Positions 63,254 through 64,000 of a stretch of 64,000 nt of DNA are shown piece by piece. Where the stretch lies: the NCBI RefSeq assembly GCF_004348975.1, contig NZ_SMFP01000005.1, positions 62,001-126,000 of the forward strand, read 5' to 3'. The position numbers and the translations under genes were made by a program. Position 1 is the stretch's first letter. Every line of letters begins with the position of its first letter. The stretch comes from Antarcticimicrobium sediminis (GTDB lineage: Bacteria; Pseudomonadota; Alphaproteobacteria; Rhodobacterales; Rhodobacteraceae). Below the pieces are notes generated by a model. The model saw only the letters and a program-made list of their open reading frames with translations, searched no databases and had not been told where the DNA came from.

Positions 63254-64000
63254 ATGAACACAGCGGCCTTACTTGTGGCGGCCGGGCGCGGTCAACGGGC
63301 CGGGGGTGGCCTGCCCAAACAATGGCGCCTGCTGACGGGGAAACCCGTGGCCCAGTGGACGCTCGACGCCTTTCACCATGCGCCTGGGATCGGGCCCATC
63401 GTGCTGGTGCTTTCGCCCGAGGACGCCGAAGCATGGGCGAGCTTCTCTTGCGATCCCCGGCTGATCCTTGCCACTGGCGGACCAGATCGCGCCGCATCGG
63501 TGCGCAACGGGCTTGCCGCGCTGGACGGGATCGGCGTCGACCGCGTGTTGATCCATGACATCGCCCGCCCCTGCGTCTCGCAAGCACTGATCGCCGCCGT
63601 GATCCATGCGCTGGACGACGCACCCGCGGCCGCACCGGGGTTGGCGGTGACCGACGCGCTTTGGACCGGGGCCGATGATGAGGTCACCGGCACACAGGAT
63701 CGGGACGGCCTGTTCGCGGCGCAAACCCCGCAAGGCTTTCATCTGGACGCGATCCGCGCCGCCCACGCTGCCCACCACGCCACACATCCCGGCGGCGCAG
63801 CGGACGATGTCGAGGTTGCCCGCGCCGCCGGGCTGCGGGTTGCCATCGTCCCGGGCGAGGCGGACAATCTGAAAATCACCCGACCCGAGGATTTTGCCCG
63901 GGCCGAACGCATATTGAGGCAAGACATGGATGTAAGACTGGGCAACGGATATGATGTGCACCGGTTCGGTCCGGGCGATCACGTGATGCTGTGCGGCGTG
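63254..64000 (+). CDS. ispDF: Bifunctional IspD/IspF, 5' part
   Basis: The frame from the ATG at 63254 (GGAG before it) runs through the window edge, giving 249 codons. The IspD half is complete: [16 protein letters not shown] (CTP loop), [39 protein letters not shown] and [10 protein letters not shown]. With no stop between, the IspF half begins: [22 protein letters not shown], with the metal-binding Asp and His of GYDVH. It carries out two non-consecutive steps of the non-mevalonate isoprenoid pathway. Fused IspDF is common in alphaproteobacteria. Confidence 0.95.
   Translation, partial: MNTAALLVAAGRGQRAGGGLPKQWRLLTGKPVAQWTLDAFHHAPGIGPIVLVLSPEDAEAWASFSCDPRLILATGGPDRAASVRNGLAALDGIGVDRVLIHDIARPCVSQALIAAVIHALDDAPAAAPGLAVTDALWTGADDEVTGTQDRDGLFAAQTPQGFHLDAIRAAHAAHHATHPGGAADDVEVARAAGLRVAIVPGEADNLKITRPEDFARAERILRQDMDVRLGNGYDVHRFGPGDHVMLCGV

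Overview
The window reads as chromosomal DNA of a marine-type alphaproteobacterium of the Rhodobacterales (Roseobacter group). The evidence is high GC, frequent TTG/GTG starts, a dusB(nifR3)-ntrB-ntrC-ntrY-ntrX-trkA-trkH-hfq-hflX series, a fused ispDF gene, an NtrC without the sigma-54 contact loop and a HemB without the zinc cysteines. The assignment is inferred from gene content and family features; no database search was possible. I see no phage, insertion sequence, CRISPR array, rRNA or tRNA gene.

Layout. 1-724: end of a UbiA-type prenyltransferase converging on a GtrA-family membrane protein. 770-9703: a LysR regulator divergent from a nine-gene uptake and catabolism cluster (amino-acid-type ABC transporter, creatininase-like amidohydrolase, class III aminotransferase, two-subunit CoA-transferase, M20 deacylase) of unknown substrate. 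9714-15557: complete urease operon on the minus strand (ureD-A-[small membrane protein]-B-[GFA protein]-C-E-F-G). 15691-20158: glpD, M32 carboxypeptidase, ctaA. 20392-22058: two tandem SH3-domain secreted proteins with low-complexity Q/P/R linkers. 22099-26445: trmJ, a ThiE-like protein, pseudouridine catabolism (psuK-psuG) and a DUF502 membrane protein. 26544-28927: an FNR-type box in front of an octaheme cytochrome c of the tetrathionate reductase family and its cytochrome b. 28962-30890: patatin-like lipase and 3-hydroxybutyrate dehydrogenase.

31085-39027: a possible minus-strand small RNA, a peptide-type solute-binding protein, an XRE-cupin regulator divergent from an acyl-CoA ligase/DsbA-like/K+-channel operon, an MFS exporter and a decayed TPR gene. 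39163-46734: mfd, a membrane protein, hemB, an RTX serralysin and a Tat-type lipoprotein. 46863-50536: penicillin-acylase-like hydrolase and an antiporter. 50533-63056: hflX, hfq, trkHA, a small lipoprotein and the ntr operon with dusB. 63254-64000: 5' part of ispDF, cut by the window edge.

Nitrogen is the main theme. Urease, pseudouridine breakdown, an amino-acid-type transporter with amidohydrolase and deacylase, and both Ntr two-component systems lie within 64 kb. The most interesting items are the FNR-box octaheme cytochrome module, the uncharacterised 1.9-9.7 kb catabolic cluster, the SH3/tandem-repeat protein pair with a shared C-terminal tail, the unlisted 54-residue protein inside the urease operon, and the absence of the sigma-54 loop in both NtrC and NtrX.
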